The notes: generated by a model not told the origin, from the sequence alone. A DNA stretch of 64,000 nt from Planctomycetota bacterium (GCA_003576845.1 QEVJ01000003.1:1-64000); one strand, 5' to 3'; shown: positions 1 through 7,955, counted from the stretch's first letter. A program made the numbers and translations.

Positions 1-47
1 ACGTCAGCCACCTCAAATCCTGCATCCCAGAAACGTGACCCAGAACC

Positions 48-2696
48 CTACCAACAAACAACTTCCAACAATCCCCCGCGCCAAAGTGGCGCTGTCCAAG
101 TAGCTTGCTTGCGACTGGCTTCCAAGCCGTCAAGAAGTTCTTCGTTCATTCGATTGCGGAAGTCGATGAACTTCTGTTGGTCGGCCATTTGGCCTAGTGC
201 GAAGTCGTGGCGCAACTCAACGGGATCGAAGCCCATCATCGACAGCGGATTATTGCGGAAGTCTTTCGGATTCCAGAACAATTTGCTAGCTTGTTCGAGC
301 TTGCTGACGAGCGTTGCGCCGTATTCCTTTGTGCGGGCAACGAGTGCATTCGCGACACTGGCAACGGTGCTTTTTACGTCAGCGAACACGTCGCGAGTGT
401 AAAACGCTAAGTTCGGTGCAGGGGTCTTCGCGTTGAAACCTTCCAACGGACTGCGCAACTCCGAGAATGCGTCTTTGAGAATGCTTTTGATGGTGCCAGT
501 GATATCACTCTTGCCACGCTCAAAGTCTGACGGCGCAGCGAAGTTGCCCTTCTCGAATGTGAAGTCAATCGCGCCGCCCGTAAAAATCTTCACCCATTGC
601 TTTGCAGCATCGACGAAGAAGTTAGTGAGTGTGTTTGCTAACGAGTCGATCCACTCGACGAACGTGTCGAACGCACGCTTTAGACCTTTGCCGACTGATA
701 CCCAGAAATCTACTGTCCAGATACGATCCCACAAGCTCGACAGAAAACCGCCCAGCGCTTCAAAGATGCGCATTGTTGTTTTTACAACAACGCCGACGTT
801 GTGAGCCATGTTGGCGTGGGCTGTAATCCACATCATTCCAACGTCAGTCAGGATTGTGCGCCAGTTGTCTGCAAACCACGTGGTTAGCTGACTGACATTG
901 AAACGGAAGTTATACAAGAAGCCGTATGCTTTCTCTGCGAAACGCTTGATCGACGCGGACACGCTCTCCCATGCCTGACTCAGACCTTCCGGTCCCACAA
1001 CCCAATAGACAAGGCCGGCAACGGCCACTGTTGCCGCGGCTAGCGCGGCTGTGAGTGGCCCGCCGAGCACTGCAACGACTGCGCTGACTGCGGTTCCGAT
1101 CCCCGTAATCGCCATTTTAATCGGCGCGAACACTGACGTTGCCAAGCCGGTCAAGCCGCCAAGCCCTGCCAGCTTCGACGCTACGCTTAATGCTGCCAGC
1201 GTCGTGCCCAACGCACCAGCAAGCACAAGTACGCGCTGCATCGGCGCAGGTAACGCCTCGAATCGCTGCAACATGCTTTGCAGCGTTGCAGTCACGCTTT
1301 GCAACACGGGCGCAAGATGAGTGCCAATCGTTATCGCTGTTCGTTCGACTTGTGCCCAAAATGCTTTTAGCTGGAAACTCAGTGTTCCCTGAAGCTGCGC
1401 GTACTTCTCGCCAACTGTCAACGCGCCCTGCATACTTGACTTGATCTTGTCGAACGCAGCAACGCCGCCGCTGGCGAACACTTCCGCCGCGCGCGCCGCA
1501 TCGCTGCCGAACACGGACGTTAGCGCCTGCAACCGCGCACCGGTAGGCAAGTCTTTGACCGCGCGATTCAGTTCGGCGATAATGTCTCGCAACGGTTTCA
1601 CGTTACCGGCAGCGTCCAGCGCATTGACGCCGATCGCGCGAAGCTTCTTTGCGGCGTCTACATCGGTAAGCTGCTGAAAAAATGTCTTTAAGCTGGTGCC
1701 GGCGTCGGACGCCACTAGACCGGCGTTGCCGAGCATGGCGATTGCCGCCGTCGTGTCTTGATAGCTCTGGCCGGCAGCAGCCGCGAGACTCGCGCCTTGT
1801 GCCAGGCTGAGCATCATATCGTTGATGCTAATGACTGACGCATCGGCAGCGGCAGACAGCGTGTTGACGGCGTTCGCCGCGTCGAGGTTTTCGCGGTGAA
1901 ACACGCTCAGGATTTTGACGATGGATTCGCTTGCTTGATCGGCGCTAGTTTGCGCGATCTCGGCGAGCATCGCCGCATTGCGGCCGGCGTCGGAAAGTAC
2001 CCGATCAATGCCTAGACCGCCGCGAAGCAACGCATCGAATGTTCCGGCAATCGACGTTGCGGACATTCCTAGGTCTTTTGACAAGCCGAGCGCCGCATCG
2101 CCCATTTGGTCAATCTGCTTCGCGGTCAAGCCCGCAGCGCTGCCGGCGCGCACTAGCGTTTGCTCGAATGTCGCGAAATCTTTTACGGACTTGATCGCGC
2201 CGAGCACGGGCGGCAATGTGCGCAGCGCACCAGTCAGCATTCCGGCGTTGGCGATGCCGCCAAGCCCGCCGATCGCGCCGACACGGCTTGCGCCGCGTGT
2301 TGCCGCCGGTGCGCCCGCGGGGCGACGTGCTCCGGGAACGACTGCCGCTCCCGCTGGAATTCGTGCCGCCGTTGTCGCCGCTTGGGCGCTTGCGGCGGTT
2401 AAAGCTCGCATGTTCGCGGTTGTCGCGGCAATCGCTTTGCCGGCGGTTGTCGCGGCCGTTGAGACAGTCTGTAAATGCTTTCCGATTGCGGACGAGCTTC
2501 GGGCAGCTTGCCGCGTCGCGGCTGTTAGCCCTTCGCCGATATTGGCAGCGACGTTTTTGCCGACCGTTGACGTGACCTTATCAATTTGCGCGACCAAAGC
2601 ATCGGTCGCGGCGACGACTCGATCAAACCCTTTCAGGTACTTCGTGGGATCGAGCACGATCCTCACGACCAACTGCTCTAAGAACGTGCCTTCCAC
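48..2696 (-). CDS. phage tail tape measure protein (TP901-like)
   Basis: This 882-residue protein would set tail length and help DNA ejection in a long-tailed phage. Residues about 155-420 resemble the TP901-type tape measure core: Ala/Ser/Gln-rich helices with stretches such as LGMSATSIAGTFDALL and TSLKTFFQQLTDV. A hydrophobic, Gly/Ala-rich segment follows at about 485-575, the usual position of membrane-inserting helices in these proteins. The N-terminal 150 residues are Ala/Thr-rich and probably coiled. The start is a GTG at 2696 preceded by a GGGGG run about 9 bases upstream. No tail-chaperone gene precedes it: the next gene to the right is divergent and only about 200 bases away. Assignment to the tape measure family is firm; whether the element still makes tails cannot be told from this window. 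Confidence 0.88.
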   Translation of the reverse strand: MEGTFLEQLVVRIVLDPTKYLKGFDRVVAATDALVAQIDKVTSTVGKNVAANIGEGLTAATRQAARSSSAIGKHLQTVSTAATTAGKAIAATTANMRALTAASAQAATTAARIPAGAAVVPGARRPAGAPAATRGASRVGAIGGLGGIANAGMLTGALRTLPPVLGAIKSVKDFATFEQTLVRAGSAAGLTAKQIDQMGDAALGLSKDLGMSATSIAGTFDALLRGGLGIDRVLSDAGRNAAMLAEIAQTSADQASESIVKILSVFHRENLDAANAVNTLSAAADASVISINDMMLSLAQGASLAAAAGQSYQDTTAAIAMLGNAGLVASDAGTSLKTFFQQLTDVDAAKKLRAIGVNALDAAGNVKPLRDIIAELNRAVKDLPTGARLQALTSVFGSDAARAAEVFASGGVAAFDKIKSSMQGALTVGEKYAQLQGTLSFQLKAFWAQVERTAITIGTHLAPVLQSVTATLQSMLQRFEALPAPMQRVLVLAGALGTTLAALSVASKLAGLGGLTGLATSVFAPIKMAITGIGTAVSAVVAVLGGPLTAALAAATVAVAGLVYWVVGPEGLSQAWESVSASIKRFAEKAYGFLYNFRFNVSQLTTWFADNWRTILTDVGMMWITAHANMAHNVGVVVKTTMRIFEALGGFLSSLWDRIWTVDFWVSVGKGLKRAFDTFVEWIDSLANTLTNFFVDAAKQWVKIFTGGAIDFTFEKGNFAAPSDFERGKSDITGTIKSILKDAFSELRSPLEGFNAKTPAPNLAFYTRDVFADVKSTVASVANALVARTKEYGATLVSKLEQASKLFWNPKDFRNNPLSMMGFDPVELRHDFALGQMADQQKFIDFRNRMNEELLDGLEASRKQATWTAPLWRGGLLEVVCW

Positions 2697-2723
2697 TGCT
2701 GTCGGCCCCCAGGTGATCGCTTT

Positions 2724-2747
2724 GCGGGGCCGTCGAAGAGGCCCCGC
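2724..2747. other. GC-rich hairpin in divergent intergenic region
   Basis: An 8-bp perfect stem (GCGGGGCC / GGCCCCGC) with an 8-base loop lies between the tape measure gene and the divergent HTH gene. An AT-rich run (ATATATAAAG) follows on the plus side. It has no clean T-run, so it is more likely a regulatory or leader structure than a terminator. The same 8-bp arms recur in the terminator at 8805-8836. Confidence 0.4.
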
Positions 2748-2900
2748 ATATATAAAGTCTCACGCTGCGGGGGATCGAAACTCCGAACAAAGGTCCGCAA
2801 TCTCCACACTTCCGGTTTTCGACGCGGTTCGGCGATTTTCAAAATACCACTAAGTCAGTGCCGTAGATCGGCGTGACTCTTTAATTATGGAGGTACAGCA

Positions 2901-3275
2901 ATGGCTCGCGTGATCCCGACCGATATTGTTCTTTCCCGCCACGATCCGCTGTGCGGCGAGTTTATCTCGCTGGTTGCTGCGGGCATCTATATCAACAAGC
3001 ACGCGGAGACGATCCGCCGCTGGATCGTGCGCGGCGTGGGCGGACGACAGTTGCCCGCCGTGCGAATTGGCGGGGAATTACAAGTACACCGAGAAGAACT
3101 GCGGAGCTTTTTGCAGAGCGCTTCCAAAAACGCTGTGGCGACTACTGCGGCAACTGCTAGTGCGGTTGAACAAGCGCCGGCCGCGGAAACGCAGCCAATC
3201 GAACATGCGGAATCGCAAGAATCGACAGAAACGCATGGTGCGCATGGTGCGCAGTTTGAGTCCGCCGCGGGCTAA
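2901..3275 (+). CDS. excisionase-like helix-turn-helix protein
   Basis: This 124-residue protein has an N-terminal winged-helix domain of the excisionase/MerR-like (HTH_17) type at about residues 20-75: a stretch with IYINKHAETIRRWIVRG, then VRIGGELQVHREEL, which matches the recognition helix and the residue pattern used to contact DNA in this family. The C-terminal 50 residues are Ala/Glu/Gln-rich and probably disordered. A strong GGAGG Shine-Dalgarno lies 8 bases before the ATG. It is the first gene of a rightward group with the putative replication initiator (39 bases to the next start). In an integrated element such a protein usually acts as recombination directionality factor or repressor; which one cannot be decided from sequence alone. 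Confidence 0.7.
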   Translation: MARVIPTDIVLSRHDPLCGEFISLVAAGIYINKHAETIRRWIVRGVGGRQLPAVRIGGELQVHREELRSFLQSASKNAVATTAATASAVEQAPAAETQPIEHAESQESTETHGAHGAQFESAAG

Positions 3276-3313
3276 TTGCTGCTGGCGCTGCCATACCCTT
3301 TGCATTGTCTGCG

Positions 3314-5167
3314 ATGACGGACTCAACCGACTTACCGCCGAAACCCGAGGCCGAATGTTTCGAGCCGTATGTGCGCGTGTCCGCAGTACCATTCGAGGAT
3401 ATTGAGCACCCGCAAGCGATGCTAACGTTCTTCATCGTCGTGCATGAAATGCGACAGATTGCTTCGCGGGGACAAGCGAGACCACTATCAGAAATCGCGT
3501 TTTACCAGCGCATTCACACGCTGGCAGACCGCTATCACATTTCGCCTTCCGTAATCGTCTCGCATCTCGCGATACTGTCAGACTCGACTAAAGGCGACAA
3601 TTTGTTGACAAAGCATGAGGAACAGAACGGCCGCGCTCGGCGACGTGCGAAGCCGTACACCCTCACCGATAAAGGGCTGGCAATTGCGCAATCGGATAAA
3701 TTCTACCCAATTCCGGAAGCCCTCTTTAACGTCCGGCGCGTCGGGCGACTTGTTCGGCTAACTAAAACGCAGCGCGACGAACGAATTAAAGCGAACAAGC
3801 CAGTTGAGCGTACACGTCGCGAGCAACGCTTGTCGTTTCTAGAAATGCGTATCTTCGGATTGTCGCTGCGGTACTCTGGCTTGTTAAAAAAGGCGGACAC
3901 GTCGCAACTCGCCGCGATGACTGACGAAGAGAAAGGGAAGTACATTCTAGAAATTGAAAAGAAGCGAATAGGCTACTGTCGCAAGTCGCTTTCGGCGATT
4001 GCTGACGAGCTACATGCGAGTCCGCGAGATGTTCGTCGGGCGATTGACAATCTCGTGTCCAGAGGACTCTTGCACTACAAGCATCTTCCTGAGGATTCCC
4101 CGTATAAACATGCCAAGGTACTCGTGCCTCTGCCGCCGCAGCCAGCAGACGTAGGGGGCAACTCAAAACATGCTGAGTTGCCCCAGACTAGGGCAACTCA
4201 CGTTTACTCAGGGGCAACTCAAAATGAAGAGGGGGCAACTCAGTATGAAGGTCAGGGGCAACTCAGTACGCCTATTAAGAGTTGTGATTTAGATTCTAAG
4301 AGTAAAAAAGAAGACGCCACACCCGCCCTTGGCGGAGCGGGCGATGGCGTCTTCTTAGAGGAAAGAAGCGTTTCCACAGGTGAACAAAGTAGTACGCATT
4401 TGAACATGCGAGAAGATATCGCAAAGCAAGGATTGCAACGTCTGCAAAACGAATCGGAGCACTTAGCTAATGCATCGAAAGTGACTACCGCAGAATTAGA
4501 AGTAGTCGCCAGCAGAATGGGCTACAGGTATGCAGATCGAAACATGGAAATACCGAAAAGGAACATAGTGCTGTGGAACATTGTATTCGAGGTACTTAGT
4601 ATCCGCAGAGAAATGTTTCCGGCACTCGGCAGAGAGTTTGAGGAAGTACAACGCAAGCTGTGCAAGGCACACAACCAAAAGATGACCGAAGACCACTTGG
4701 CAGGATGGTTCCGCAGAAAACTGCAACTCTTTGAGGGTCAGTATCACAGTAGCGGGGACAAGGTTGGAAAACCTAAAGATGGACCTTTTGCCAAAGCATT
4801 TTTCACGTCGCCACTGCGCAAAGAGGTTGACCGCAGATTCGTTGACTATTGTAACATGGTTGATAAACATGCGCAGAACAGATACGGCAAGATGCGGGTG
4901 CGTTGTACTCGTTGTAGCACAGTACACGAGAATTGTAGAAGCCAGGATGGTAGTTGGGAGAGACATGATATGTTGAAAAAGAACAAGGCAGAGCACGAAA
5001 CAGGAGTGGAAGATTGTACTCACCCAGTCTGCGAAAGCTGTTGGAGACAATCAATGATGGAATGCACAGACTTCTGGAATAGCATAAAGGAACAACGAGA
5101 ACATCAACAAGAGATATGTCCACTGTCGAAGGCCGTCAGCGCAGAGACAGCAGAGAGCGCAGCATAG
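3314..5167 (+). CDS. winged-helix protein, probable replication initiator of the element
   Basis: The 617-residue product has two winged-helix-like regions: residues about 35-110 (LADRYHISPSVIVSHLAIL followed by a wing ending in YTLTDKG) and about 225-265 (SLSAIADELHASPRDVRRAIDNLVSRGLL). A low-complexity linker at about 275-365 follows, then a C-terminal domain with paired cysteines (CTRCSTVHENC and HPVCESCW) that could bind zinc. The linker DNA carries six copies of an 11-mer and an AT-rich tract, so the gene appears to hold an origin, like lambda O. No close family was recognised. The role is inferred from this architecture and its place beside the HTH gene. The ATG at 3314 is preferred over a TTG at 3305; neither has a clear ribosome-binding site. 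The 3' third is noticeably AT-rich relative to the rest of the window. Confidence 0.55.
   Translation: MTDSTDLPPKPEAECFEPYVRVSAVPFEDIEHPQAMLTFFIVVHEMRQIASRGQARPLSEIAFYQRIHTLADRYHISPSVIVSHLAILSDSTKGDNLLTKHEEQNGRARRRAKPYTLTDKGLAIAQSDKFYPIPEALFNVRRVGRLVRLTKTQRDERIKANKPVERTRREQRLSFLEMRIFGLSLRYSGLLKKADTSQLAAMTDEEKGKYILEIEKKRIGYCRKSLSAIADELHASPRDVRRAIDNLVSRGLLHYKHLPEDSPYKHAKVLVPLPPQPADVGGNSKHAELPQTRATHVYSGATQNEEGATQYEGQGQLSTPIKSCDLDSKSKKEDATPALGGAGDGVFLEERSVSTGEQSSTHLNMREDIAKQGLQRLQNESEHLANASKVTTAELEVVASRMGYRYADRNMEIPKRNIVLWNIVFEVLSIRREMFPALGREFEEVQRKLCKAHNQKMTEDHLAGWFRRKLQLFEGQYHSSGDKVGKPKDGPFAKAFFTSPLRKEVDRRFVDYCNMVDKHAQNRYGKMRVRCTRCSTVHENCRSQDGSWERHDMLKKNKAEHETGVEDCTHPVCESCWRQSMMECTDFWNSIKEQREHQQEICPLSKAVSAETAESAA
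4155..4265. repeat. iteron-like array inside the putative initiator gene
   Basis: The 11-mer GGGGCAACTCA occurs in direct orientation at 4155-4165, 4211-4221, 4232-4242 and 4255-4265, with one base changed at 4190-4200 (AGGGCAACTCA), and inverted at 4174-4184. The last four direct copies start 21, 21 and 23 bases apart, about two helical turns, so bound proteins would lie on one face. The spacing and the adjacent AT-rich tract (about 4266-4310) match the layout of an iteron-controlled origin. Confidence 0.65.
4308..4356 (-). terminator. long hairpin, possible antisense-strand terminator
   Basis: A 12-bp perfect stem (AAGAAGACGCCA at 4308-4319 and its complement at 4345-4356) encloses a second 5-bp stem (CCCGC/GCGGG). 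Read on the minus strand the hairpin is followed by a run of six T. It therefore has the form of an intrinsic terminator for leftward transcription across the initiator gene, right beside the iteron array. Confidence 0.45.
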
Positions 5168-5233
5168 CTAGATATTTTGCAGCTTGCCGACCAGTCACTT
5201 TACCGCAACGACAGTGCAAAATGCTCAGACATT

Positions 5234-5269
5234 CGCCGCCTATCGCCGCTAAAGCGGCAGTCGGCGGCG
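5234..5269. other. nested hairpin between initiator and coiled-coil gene
   Basis: Outer arms CGCCGCC (5234-5240) and GGCGGCG (5263-5269) enclose inner arms GCCGCT (5245-5250) and AGCGGC (5253-5258). It lies in the 195-base gap downstream of the putative initiator. It lacks a T-run; it may be a replication or transcript-stability structure. Confidence 0.35.
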
Positions 5270-5362
5270 TGGAAAACATTGTAATCACGTTGGCACGAGC
5301 ACGAACTTCCGCATTTCGCCCCACTAGAACATCCATTTTCCCCGTTTTTTGGAGCAACCAAA

Positions 5363-5914
5363 ATGTCCGAATCAGCAGCGAACACCCAAACCGAAAGCGA
5401 TTTCGACGCACTCAACGCGCGAATCGCTGCCCTAGAAGCGCAACTTCGTGACCAATTGGACTCACAAAAGCAAAAAGAAAGCGTAATTGAGGAGCTTCGT
5501 AAGCGTAACACGATGCTTCGCCAACAAACCGGCGAAGCCGATCCGGAATTGCGAAAGCTTCTGGACGATGAAATCGCAGAACTGCAAAACGCACTCGACA
5601 AAGCCACAGCAGAGTTTCGCGCGCGTCCGGGTGATCGCTACCTTGCTGTCGCTTACGACCGCGCGAAAAAAGCGTTGCGGCTTGCGCGACAGCAACGTGA
5701 CGCGCAGTTTCCGCAGCCCGCGCCGATCCCGCGTTCGTTGACGCCAACGCAGGAGCTTGAGAGGCAGAACTTACAAACTGAGTACGACGCGGCCAAAGCC
5801 GCTTGGGGCGGCCGGCCGAACGCTACTCTTGAGTTTCTTCGGTTCGATCGCGCGAAAAAAGCAATGTGCGCGTTTTGGGCGAAGTGCGGCATGAAACCGC
5901 CCGTTGGCGCTTGA
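5363..5914 (+). CDS. coiled-coil protein of unknown function
   Basis: I do not recognise a family. The 183-residue product is highly charged and predicted coiled-coil over about residues 12-75 (DALNARIAALEAQLRDQL onwards, heptad-like leucines). Two related segments follow, around residues 90-115 (RPGDRYLAVAYDRAKKAL) and 147-172 (RPNATLEFLRFDRAKKAM), which look like an internal duplication. A GGAG ribosome-binding site lies 9 bases before the ATG. There is no signal peptide or membrane segment. It stands between the putative initiator and the recombinase, so it belongs to the mobile element. A structural or DNA-associated role is possible but not shown. Confidence 0.6.
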   Translation: MSESAANTQTESDFDALNARIAALEAQLRDQLDSQKQKESVIEELRKRNTMLRQQTGEADPELRKLLDDEIAELQNALDKATAEFRARPGDRYLAVAYDRAKKALRLARQQRDAQFPQPAPIPRSLTPTQELERQNLQTEYDAAKAAWGGRPNATLEFLRFDRAKKAMCAFWAKCGMKPPVGA

Positions 5915-5917
5915 TTG

Positions 5918-6007
5918 ATGATCTTGTCCGGCCGCCGCGAGGCATACGCGGCCGGGCACGCTGCCAAGCGGTTGCTCCTAGCCGCTTTGCAGCAAGGCCC
6001 GCCTTGA
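5918..6007 (+). CDS. possible 29-residue peptide
   Basis: An ATG 3 bases after the stop of the coiled-coil gene opens a 29-codon frame rich in Ala, Leu and Arg, ending in TGA at 6005-6007. Tight coupling to the upstream gene is the only support. No family is recognised. Confidence 0.22.
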   Translation: MILSGRREAYAAGHAAKRLLLAALQQGPP

Positions 6008-6074
6008 TCGCCTCACGGCTCGCGTCGTGGCTGTGGGGCGGTCGGGCGGGTTCTTTTACTTCGGGCCGGCGACG

Positions 6075-6088
6075 GCCGCTATAGCGGC
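6075..6088. other. 14-bp perfect palindrome
   Basis: GCCGCTATAGCGGC is fully self-complementary and lies in the 324-base stretch between the coiled-coil gene and the recombinase. Its size and symmetry suit a dimeric repressor site or a small hairpin. No gene other than the weak 29-codon frame is seen in 5915-6331. Confidence 0.35.
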
Positions 6089-6214
6089 TTGCTCGGGCTT
6101 TTAGCTCGTGTCGTGGGTCGAAGTCGAGGGGGAATGGCCGATGCTTGGCTGGGGCCGATCGGGCGATGATCCGGCGGCGAATCTTGGATCGGCTCGATAA
6201 CGGTTGAATTCACC

Positions 6215-6316
6215 AAATCGACCACATTCCTGATGAAGTGCGGTCGATTTCGTATTGCATGGCCGGCTTCCCTAGGTAAAATCAAGGCATTCGCAAGTAT
6301 TGCGGTCGATTTCGTA
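6215..6316. repeat. three repeats upstream of the recombinase gene
   Basis: TGCGGTCGATTTCGTA occurs twice in direct orientation (6239-6254 and 6301-6316, 62 bases apart). A 12-base inverted copy with one mismatch is at 6215-6226. The last copy ends 4 bases before the ribosome-binding site of the recombinase. The layout suits an operator for autoregulation or accessory sites for recombination. Confidence 0.5.
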
Positions 6317-6331
6317 ATAGGAGCCATCGCC

Positions 6332-6997
6332 ATGACGACTTGGACAGTAGGCCGTGAAAAGGTACTCACCCGTTCCGAGATTCAAGCCGTCTTGGCGGAC
6401 CTTCACCGCAAAGCTCGCCGATCCATCAACACTCGAATGAACCTTGTTCTATTCCGCCTTGCGACGTGTTGCGGGCTACGCGCAAGTGAGCTTTCGAGCA
6501 AGACAGTTGGCGAAGGTGCGAACAAGAGGTTCGTTGGCGGCTTACGCCTTCGCGACGTTCGCGTCAGCAGTACGTCGCCGAGTATTCGTATTCCCAAAGC
6601 ACTCGGCAAAGGCGGTAAAGCTCGTGTTGTTCCGTTGAACTTCGATCAAGGTACGCTTGACGATCTTCGCGCATGGAAGCAAGATCGCATCGCCGCCGGT
6701 GCAACCGAAGACGATTTCTTTCTCTGTACGCAGAGCAAGCGTGGCAAAGGTAAGCCGATCGACAGGCACAACGCTCGAAAGAGATTCAAGGCGTGTTGTC
6801 GAGTGCTCGGCAAAGAGCGACAAGCAGAAGTGACAATCCATCATGGTCGCCACTCGTTTATCAGCCATGCGTTACACGCTGGCCGTAGCGTGGTCGAGGT
6901 GAAGGAAGCTGCCGGTCACTCATCGCTCGCAACGACAAGCATCTACTCCCATCTTGTCGGCGACGATGACGGGGCAATCGGCAACATCTTCGGTTAG
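6332..6997 (+). CDS. int: tyrosine recombinase (integrase), catalytic domain only
   Basis: The 221-residue protein carries the full tyrosine-recombinase active site: Arg50 in GLRASE, the lysine of the beta-hairpin GKGGKARVVPL, His170-x-x-Arg173 in HHGRHSF, His196 in GHSSLATTSIYSH and the nucleophile Tyr205. It would integrate or excise the element at the neighbouring tRNA-Pro gene. It begins directly at the catalytic domain, so the N-terminal core-binding (SAM-like) domain and any arm-binding domain found in most 300-400-residue integrases are absent. The ATG at 6332 is preceded by an AGGAG site 8 bases upstream; the frame is open to 6233 but that extension looks non-coding. Family assignment is secure. 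Whether this short form is active by itself is open. Confidence 0.88.
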   Translation: MTTWTVGREKVLTRSEIQAVLADLHRKARRSINTRMNLVLFRLATCCGLRASELSSKTVGEGANKRFVGGLRLRDVRVSSTSPSIRIPKALGKGGKARVVPLNFDQGTLDDLRAWKQDRIAAGATEDDFFLCTQSKRGKGKPIDRHNARKRFKACCRVLGKERQAEVTIHHGRHSFISHALHAGRSVVEVKEAAGHSSLATTSIYSHLVGDDDGAIGNIFG

Positions 6998-7041
6998 AAT
7001 GCTGTCCGTAACGCTCTAGCACTTGTTCTCTCTCACCCGCG

Positions 7042-7073
7042 CGCCCGATGAACAGCACTTCATCGGGCGTTTG
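7042..7073 (+). terminator. terminator-like hairpin after the recombinase
   Basis: CGCCCGATGAA (7042-7052) pairs perfectly over 11 bp with TTCATCGGGCG (7059-7069) around a 6-base loop and is followed by TTT. It lies 45 bases after the recombinase stop. The T-run is short, so termination may be partial. Confidence 0.55.
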
Positions 7074-7416
7074 CGTGCGCCCATCGCGTTCGTAGTTGCT
7101 CAGGATCGACGCCGCAGAAAATCAAATCCGGGGAAATCTGGCACAGAAATAGCCTACCGTCGCGAAAATGTCACATGTCATTTTGCCCCGCAATGCGCAT
7201 TTTGCACATTCACAAAGCCGCCCAAGACGCCAAGAGCGTACAAAGCGCAAAAGTGCTACATGGGTTGCGCTACGGCGTCAGAAGTGGAGAACGTCCGAAT
7301 AGTACCGCTGCGTGAGTTACGGCACGTAAAAAGCGGCCAACGTGTCAACACGAGAAGCCCGCGACCACGACGGCGGGATTATTTAAGAGAGACTACACGT
7401 TCAACGAGAAACAGCG
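7074..7416. other. gap without a supported gene
   Basis: No coding frame with plausible composition, start and ribosome-binding site is seen. The open frame across it on the plus strand is Arg/Thr-rich and looks like chance reading. Short AT-rich runs (for example around 7160-7210) could hold promoter elements. Confidence 0.4.
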
Positions 7417-7623
7417 ATGCGAACAACGTACAACTCTCTACCCACCGTAATGCCACCGTCCGCGCCTTCGCCTGCAAAACCATTGAGCAACACCGATCCG
7501 CTACACGGCAGCGCTCCGGAAATCTTGCAAGCTCGTGTAAGACAGCAACGAGAGCAAGCAGCAGCAGTCGCCGCAGCAACAAACGCCACCGGCGAAGAAA
7601 CCCCGATATCCGAGAGACAATAA
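7417..7623 (+). CDS. small Pro/Ala-rich protein of unknown function
   Basis: This 68-residue frame is Pro/Ser-rich in its first half and Ala/Gln-rich in its second (RQQREQAAAVAAATNATGEE). No family is recognised. It ends 2 bases before the ATG of the following small gene, which suggests translational coupling. Its own start has no good ribosome-binding site. It resembles the small disordered proteins common in phage accessory regions. Confidence rests on the tight spacing. Confidence 0.38.
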   Translation: MRTTYNSLPTVMPPSAPSPAKPLSNTDPLHGSAPEILQARVRQQREQAAAVAAATNATGEETPISERQ

Positions 7624-7625
7624 CA

Positions 7626-7850
7626 ATGGCCCAGCCCTCAGAAAAGAAAATCGACGAACTTCTCGCCACAATCGCCGAACTTAAAGACGACTTGAACAAG
7701 CTCCGCGATGATTTTCTAAATCACGAGCATGGTACAGCGTACAACGCAATGACATTGCGTATGTACTCTGTTGGTACTACGGTAACGCCGTCCGGCGGCA
7801 CGTCCACGGCTATCGCCGGAAACGTGCCGAGCAAGATGTTTCAGGTGTGA
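7626..7850 (+). CDS. small coiled-coil protein of unknown function
   Basis: The 74-residue product starts with a short coiled coil (IDELLATIAELKDDLNKLRD) followed by a Thr/Gly-rich tail. It resembles small phage proteins of unknown function, but no family is recognised. The ATG lies 2 bases after the previous stop (sequence AATAACAATG), so it is probably translated from the same message. The frame extends far upstream, but the upstream part has a non-protein-like composition and the charged helix clearly begins at this Met. Confidence 0.5.
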   Translation: MAQPSEKKIDELLATIAELKDDLNKLRDDFLNHEHGTAYNAMTLRMYSVGTTVTPSGGTSTAIAGNVPSKMFQV

Positions 7851-7920
7851 TCGCCGAAAGCGCGGAAGTTCGTCGCGGTGCTCGCGGTTTGATTGCCGCC
7901 AGCATGTTGATGCAAGAAGT

Positions 7921-7955
7921 CCCGCGGATTCGGTCGTGTCTTAGACCGCCGCGGG
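7921..7955. other. hairpin downstream of small gene pair
   Basis: Arms CCCGCGG (7921-7927) and CCGCGGG (7949-7955) enclose a second stem GGTC/GACC. It sits 71 bases after the stop at 7850 and 202 bases beyond the end of the convergent gene at 8157, so it could be a bidirectional terminator without a T-run. No gene is supported in 7851-8156. Confidence 0.35.

Noticed and set aside
1978-2853. 291-codon plus-strand frame across the tape measure gene
   Set aside because: Shadow of the tape measure gene in a GC-rich stretch; Ala/Ser/Arg biased.
4496-5050. 184-codon minus-strand frame within the initiator gene
   Set aside because: Antisense to a better-supported gene with consistent codon usage on the plus strand.
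7023-7625. Long frame upstream of the small coiled-coil gene
   Set aside because: Non-protein-like composition; a clear small gene starts at 7626.
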